Shown here in pieces: positions 62,001 to 64,000 of a stretch of 64,000 bases of DNA. Source of the stretch: Nematopogon swammerdamellus. Its lineage: Eukaryota; Arthropoda; Insecta; Lepidoptera; Adelidae. Below the pieces are notes generated by a model. It was not told where the DNA came from. It did not search any database and saw only the letters and a list, made by a program, of their open reading frames with translations. The position numbers and the translations under genes are program-made. Position 1 is the stretch's first letter. The number at the start of each line of letters is the position of its first letter. The stretch lies in assembly GCA_946902875.1 (NCBI GenBank), contig OX336336.1:1582545-1646544 (forward strand). The letters are read 5' to 3'.

Positions 62001-63787
62001 CTCTACTCTCTTTATAGGTGTGTCATTTAGTTTGACCTGAAATTGCTGCTTGGTTGCATTCTGTCGCGAGAAACAAGACCAAATGTTAATTCCAGCTACA
62101 GATGTAGAGGTAAGTCTGTCAGTTTTGACGGAAGACCCCTCAGATATTCCGTACTGTATGTAGCAGAAAATTTTAAATTTTTTATTAATTTTGATAGTAA
62201 ATTTTTTCATTGTTTTGGGTTCACAACCTTACGAAATTCCTCTTCTATGTTGCTACTAAATGATGAACTGTCACTATGCATATATTTTTTTAGAGTACAA
62301 TGTAAGTACAGTACGTGGCAGTAAATAATGAACATTGAGCTTTAGAAAGAGACAATCCGGTTGTAGAGCGTCGCCCCTGTGCGACAGGAACGCAGCTCTA
62401 CAACTGAATTGTCTCTTTCGACAATTAGCGCAGGTTGCGCTATCTTCATGAGGTGCACTGTCTTATTGTCGAGGTATATATACAAGTTAAACTCTGGAAC
62501 GCTCTACCTGCCCACATATTTCCCCCCAAGTATAGTCTCGGGTCCTTCAAGAGAGGCGTGAATGGGCACCTGTCAGGCCGGCATGGCATTCGCAACCCCC
62601 GCATACGTCCGAATGTCCATGGGTGTCGCTAGACACCTTATGGGTGACTCGGCGCCACATGTCGCGATTACTATAAAAAAAAAAAAAAAAGTTAGATTGC
62701 ATTCTAATCGACTGCGCTGGGAGTAATCGGTGTGTGTGTGTGTGTGTGTGTAGGCACGATGGTGGACCTGACGATAGCGTCCCGGAGCGACGCGCCCGAG
62801 AACTGCAAGCTGATCTACTTCGTGGAGCCGATGGCTTGGATGCGCGACGTGCAGCACCTCATGCAGGGCAAGCTGCACTGCCCCAAGTGCAGCAACAAGA
62901 TCGGCAGCTTCAGCTGGATCATGGGTCCGTAACCTCTGTCGCTTTTGTTAGCATCGGCGGCTCAGTGGTGCGGTCGGTGTTGTTAAGCACACCTGCGTGT
63001 AAAATTGTAGGTCCCTGCTCGGTGTTGTGCGGTGATTCATTCGAGTTCTTGCAGCGCAACACCGATTACTGCATTTACCTCGACGGAGAGCGGCAGCTCG
63101 GAGGAGTGGCTGCTGGACGAGATACACAATGAGTACGAGGGTACGTCGTGTGTTGCCACGCTCAGTTTCAACTCTTTATCAGCCACTGACTGATAAATCT
63201 GTCGCGAGAAACAAGTAGTGTTGCAACGGATATCCAGTTACTTACTAGGATTTCCAGTTACTTACTAGGATAGCCCCTTACTAGGTGGTAGGCTCAAATT
63301 GTAGCCGACTGAGTTGGTACCACCGTACTGGATGTAAGATGGCCGCATAGCAGCCTCGGTTGCGTTCTCCTCTAGTCCAGAATAGCCAGCAATCCAGGGA
63401 AGTCTCCGGTACGGCACTTACAATCTCGGAGGTGATATTGGCTGGCCGGAGCATGCGCTTTAGCCCCTCCAACTCAGCCACCAATACCGGATTACATAAA
63501 AAAAAAAACTATCCGGTATCCGGCATATACGGCCATTTTTATGGTTTCGTATCCGTCGTACGGGACCCTATTACTAAGCCTACGCCGTCTGTCTGTCTCT
63601 CCGTCTGTCCTCTTGAACACAGCGTGATGAATGATGATATGCACGTATTTTGCACAATTGTCTAATGTTCATAAAATTTGCAGGTTGTAAGTGTCCGTGC
63701 GGTCAGAAGGTGGCCCCCGCCTTCTACCTGGTGCCCTCCAAGGTGGAGTGGTCCAACGTCGTACAGAACGTGCAAGTGACCGTGTAG
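52882..63787 (+). CDS. DUSP12: Dual-specificity protein phosphatase 12 (YVH1-like), eight exons
   Basis: Spliced CDS: 52882-53008, 53993-54124, 55596-55695, 57039-57274, 57570-57718, 58831-58999, 62754-62924, 63684-63787 (1188 nt, 395 aa). All introns are GT-AG and the phases agree at every junction. Seen: a DSP domain (about residues 36-195) with YLGN near its start, Asp89 in an ADVP context as probable general acid, and the active site H119-C120-Y-F-G-V-S-R126-S127, whose Cys codon is split by an intron. A cysteine-rich C-terminal domain follows: C228-x2-C231, C347-x2-C350, C363, C365 and C367, including the words LHCPKC and GSFSW. This two-domain layout is that of DUSP12/YVH1, a phosphatase known from yeast to act in 60S ribosome maturation through its zinc domain; the role here is inferred from family. 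Exon 6 encodes an acidic, Ser/Glu-rich linker. The length is somewhat above the roughly 340 aa of the mammalian protein. No other expressed gene overlaps it; the introns are full of repeats. Confidence 0.93.
53080..53345 (+). mobile_element. Second-family SINE in DUSP12 intron 1
   Basis: Body from CACCTGTTGCTTCACCGTTC through GGCACCTACCTTCTCGGAGG to GGCTTAGCCACCC. The head and A tail are missing. Confidence 0.75.
53497..53789. mobile_element. 293-bp hAT-like MITE in DUSP12 intron 1
   Basis: TIR CACAGAGCATCGAATACC extending through CGCGCC and CTCCTAGAG, with the perfect 8-bp duplication GTACCTAC (53489-53496, 53790-53797). The interior has a (CA)n run and a CTAGCAGCGCTGCG palindrome. Confidence 0.8.
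53993..54124 (+). CDS. DUSP12: DUSP12 exon 2
   Basis: Codes residues 43-86 plus the first base of Leu87. It completes YLGN and contains ISHVLTVDS, the typical early beta strand of dual-specificity phosphatases. The acceptor (CGCGCGCAG) has almost no pyrimidine tract. The donor T|GTAAGT is strong. Confidence 0.9.
54675..55555 (+). repeat. 58-bp pyrimidine-rich minisatellite in DUSP12 intron 2
   Basis: About 15-16 units at a 58-bp period (first interval 54 bp) with the core CTCTTCTATCAATCTTCTGC, TTTTTTCTTCTTACC and AATGAGAGRTCGC. Variants alternate (GAGAGGT/GAGAGAT; TTGTACTT/TTGCACTT/TTTTACTT), which shows higher-order spread. It ends about 40 bp before the exon 3 acceptor. Confidence 0.95.
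55596..55695 (+). CDS. DUSP12: DUSP12 exon 3 (general acid and half of active site)
   Basis: Codes residues 87-119 and two bases of Cys120. It contains ADVPKEDL, with Asp89 lying 31 residues before the catalytic Cys, the usual spacing of the general acid. It ends in VLVH plus TG at the donor. A 58-bp pyrimidine-rich minisatellite ends about 45 bp before this exon. Confidence 0.92.
55770..55975 (+). repeat. Fragment of the AACCGACTTCC repeat family in DUSP12 intron 3
   Basis: Matches 32475-32600 (TTTTTGCTATTAATGTACT, GGCGGAATC...CCTCGCGATTCCGCCTCGC, AATCTTGACC) and ends AACTCCTCCTTTTTTTGAAG plus TCGGTTT, the family's right terminus. Confidence 0.65.
56063..56305 (-). mobile_element. LINE 3' end in DUSP12 intron 3 (minus)
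   Basis: GGGGTAAGCAGAGTAATCGG to TAGCAAGGCATCTTGTCC. Truncated at the outer side and followed by a SINE scrap. Confidence 0.62.
56485..56680 (-). mobile_element. Second-family SINE in DUSP12 intron 3 (minus)
   Basis: Reverse complement of the 3' body. The tail is at the left (TTATATAATCCTGTATGG), and it runs to CCATCTTACATCCAGTACGG. A further body piece is at about 56950-57020, just before exon 4. Confidence 0.72.
57039..57274 (+). CDS. DUSP12: DUSP12 exon 4 (P-loop)
   Basis: Its first base completes the catalytic Cys120 codon, then YFGVSRSAAVVVAYVMSKYG follows, the HCxxGxSRS signature and its helix. It continues with helices rich in Lys and Arg (KLVKGKRRF) to the end of the phosphatase domain. 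The donor GAAG|GTTTTT is weak. The base composition is clearly richer in GC than the flanking introns. Confidence 0.94.
57570..57718 (+). CDS. DUSP12: DUSP12 exon 5 (first zinc ligands)
   Basis: Codes residues 199-248. It carries YRCKKCRR (C228, C231) and ends in HLPKQ in phase 0 before the donor CAG|GTAGGG. The C-x2-C pair is the first half of the YVH1-type zinc domain. Confidence 0.92.
57804..58123 (+). mobile_element. AACCCCCGAC-ended element in DUSP12 intron 5
   Basis: AACCCCCCACACAAATAGAG at the left with a (GT)n run, then GGACCGATTTGAATGCAG. It ends ACTCGGGGGTTTT with the foldback mostly deleted. Confidence 0.68.
58402..58413 (+). other. Candidate 12-nt in-frame microexon in DUSP12 intron 5
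   Basis: A strong acceptor (TTTTTATTTCAG) is followed after exactly 12 nt (ATT CCA CTG ACG) by a strong donor (GTATGT). Exon 5 ends and exon 6 begins in phase 0, so inclusion would add Ile-Pro-Leu-Thr between the first zinc ligand pair and the acidic linker. This is a sequence-only prediction; it is left out of the main gene model. Confidence 0.3.
58480..58760 (+). repeat. LINE-type 3' end family in DUSP12 intron 5
   Basis: TCAGCAAAATTGTTAATCTTG, GTGGCTAGTCACTAAAATAC, CTGCGAAGTTTCTTGTCGGT and a terminal AATAAACAATACAATAC. Confidence 0.55.
58831..58999 (+). CDS. DUSP12: DUSP12 exon 6 (acidic linker)
   Basis: Starts in phase 0 after TTTACAG and codes VKIELAKKG followed by a Ser/Glu/Asp-rich linker ending NEYEG. 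Donor G|GTACGT. The 3' half of this exon plus the following intron sequence is repeated at about 63081-63195. Confidence 0.9.
60097..60270 (-). pseudogene. Mariner transposase fragment with second catalytic Asp
   Basis: Minus-strand reading YLEFLKQELQSLLEDVP, then after a frameshift TDGCPTHYAREVRNFLDQ and AYPDRWIGGGR. This is the D...H block and PDRWIG block of mariner-type DDE transposases. It then continues into the C-terminal part in the left arm with the third-Asp region missing. Confidence 0.7.
60323..60451 (+). pseudogene. Mariner transposase fragment with third catalytic Asp
   Basis: Plus-strand reading WTSRSPDLNPLDLYYWGYLK followed by EKVYGKPVENLIELKERIT. This is the RSPDLNPLD block of the DDE domain. 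It should lie directly after the PDRWIG block but is on the other strand. A SINE then splits it from the C-terminus in the right arm. Confidence 0.75.
60452..60605 (-). mobile_element. SINE 3' fragment inserted in the mariner palindrome
   Basis: Minus-oriented composite SINE tail and body (CATGGTTGGCTACATCCCCT to AGGACGGAAAACACAAAC) interrupting the right transposase fragment. It is therefore younger than the mariner. Confidence 0.75.
62346..62418 (+). ncRNA. 73-nt hairpin candidate in DUSP12 intron 6
   Basis: AAAGAGACAATCCGGTTGTA...GAGC pairs with GCTCTACAACTGAATTGTCT...CTTT over 24 positions with one mismatch and one G-U. The terminal loop contains a further GTCGC/GCGAC stem. May be an intronic small-RNA hairpin or a MITE remnant. 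Confidence 0.3.
62435..62692 (+). pseudogene. LINE RT tail and poly(A) end in DUSP12 intron 6
   Basis: KLWNALPAHIFPPKYSLGSF, KRGVNGHLSGRHG, then a 3'UTR with GGGTGTCGCTAGACACCTTA and an A run at 62673-62691. Confidence 0.68.
62754..62924 (+). CDS. DUSP12: DUSP12 exon 7 (central zinc-domain exon)
   Basis: Codes residues 305-361. It contains YFVEPMAWM and LHCPKCSNKIGSFSW, with C347 and C350 as zinc ligands. The acceptor is unusual: the usual pyrimidine tract is replaced by a (TG)n run ending directly in TAG. Donor G|GTCCGT. Confidence 0.92.
63081..63195 (+). pseudogene. Partial duplicate of DUSP12 exon 6 and its donor, in intron 7
   Basis: About 115 bp nearly identical to 58937-59050. It covers the 3' part of exon 6 (reading ESGSSEEWLLDEIHNEYEG), the same G|GTACGT donor and about 50 bp of intron sequence. 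No acceptor is evident in front of it, so it is probably a relic or an unused cryptic exon. The order exon 6, exon 7, exon-6 relic, exon 8 suggests a local duplication that was later mostly lost. Confidence 0.85.
63262..63512 (+). mobile_element. Second-family SINE in DUSP12 intron 7
   Basis: Body CCCCTTACTAGGTGGTAGGC to CCGGATTACATAAAAAAA. 5'-truncated. Confidence 0.75.
63540..63614 (-). mobile_element. (GTCY)n MITE fragment in DUSP12 intron 7
   Basis: CGTACGGGACCCTATTACTA and GTCTGTCTGTCTCTCCGTCTG, as in the family's terminal part. Confidence 0.6.
63684..63787 (+). CDS. DUSP12: DUSP12 exon 8 (last zinc ligands, stop)
   Basis: Begins after TTTGCAG and codes CKCPCGQKVAPAFYL (C363, C365, C367) to a TAG stop. 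APAF near the C-terminus is typical of the YVH1 zinc domain. The 3'UTR follows. A short GTCACC-loop-GGTGAC stem lies just after the stop at about 63797-63813. Confidence 0.9.
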
Positions 63788-64000
63788 GTTTCCGTGTCAC
63801 CTTGTTGGTGACAAACGAACGGTTACACATGGTACAGTTATATCATTCGCCTGGCGCCCTACTCTGCGCAGTTGCGTTCCAAGTTCGCATCGTGAGAATG
63901 TGATGAGAGCGTAGTGACGAATTTTAAATCTTTGCACGATAGATAAACATGTTAGACAGAAAAGGGTGTACAAGTACATACTTTACTAGGCACATGGTGA

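Larger units (their letters stand above)
59055..62210 (-). mobile_element. 5'-truncated LINE with the mariner inserted in its 3'UTR
   Basis: RT C-terminal region on minus: 61794-62210 (RVEYARNLGVIFHQYLRFEE, typical of the region after the RT palm) and 61370-61716 (KCWNNIPPPIKLPTRLSTFR), separated by a stop or frame change. The 3'UTR spans 61313-61370 and 59080-59416, ending in an (ATTCTT)n-type tail at 59055-59085. Non-functional. Confidence 0.68.

Overview
This is insect nuclear DNA, most likely from a moth or butterfly. It is AT-rich, genes are split by introns, and most of the sequence is interspersed repeats. The families are typical of Lepidoptera: elements ending in a hairpin plus CTAG, MITEs carrying (GTCY)n microsatellites, tRNA-derived SINEs, and many 5'-truncated LINE tails. 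There is no operon structure and no bacterial signal. Repeat assignments rest on terminal structure, target duplications and motifs read by eye; no database was searched.

Two cellular protein genes can be supported. (1) A complete dual-specificity phosphatase gene of the DUSP12/YVH1 type lies on the plus strand (52882-63787). It has eight exons with matching splice phases and 395 codons, encoding a catalytic HCxxGxSRS domain followed by a C-terminal zinc-binding domain. Its introns hold a hAT-like MITE, a 58-bp minisatellite, LINE and SINE pieces, a palindromic mariner and a partial copy of its own exon 6. (2) On the minus strand, 21452-22235 is the first coding exon of a secreted or membrane protein whose end matches the start of the NRF (nose resistant to fluoxetine) domain. 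Its later exons were not found in the window.

Two mobile elements look intact. A Ty3/gypsy LTR retrotransposon of CsRn1 type (47840-52314) has gag and pol open, two identical 135-bp LTRs and a 4-bp target duplication. An RTE-type non-LTR retrotransposon (32624-35899, minus) has a single 993-codon endonuclease/reverse-transcriptase ORF, a (TCAG)n tail and a 12-bp target duplication. The RTE sits inside a SINE that itself lies in a 2.2-kb repeat, a near-identical copy of which is at 23377-25397.

Layout: 1-21.3 kb is gene-free repeat mosaic (SINEs, MITEs, CTAG-terminated elements, LINE tails, a hAT-like element with a 32-bp minisatellite). 21.4-22.9 kb is the NRF exon and a GC-rich upstream segment. 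23.4-37.6 kb holds the two 2.2-kb element copies, the RTE, LINE fragments and long inverted repeats. 37.6-47.8 kb is mainly repeats and apparently unique AT-rich DNA, with an unusual 1.23-kb terminal-inverted-repeat element (43169-44401) and a pre-miRNA-like hairpin (39957-40041). 47.8-52.3 kb is the LTR element, and 52.9-63.8 kb the phosphatase gene.

The less ordinary items are: a SINE family whose head joins tRNA-like boxes to a 5S-rRNA-like segment; a mariner made of two transposase 3' halves joined back to back; the TCAA-flanked element; and, in the phosphatase gene, a possible 12-nt in-frame microexon and an exon-6 relic.
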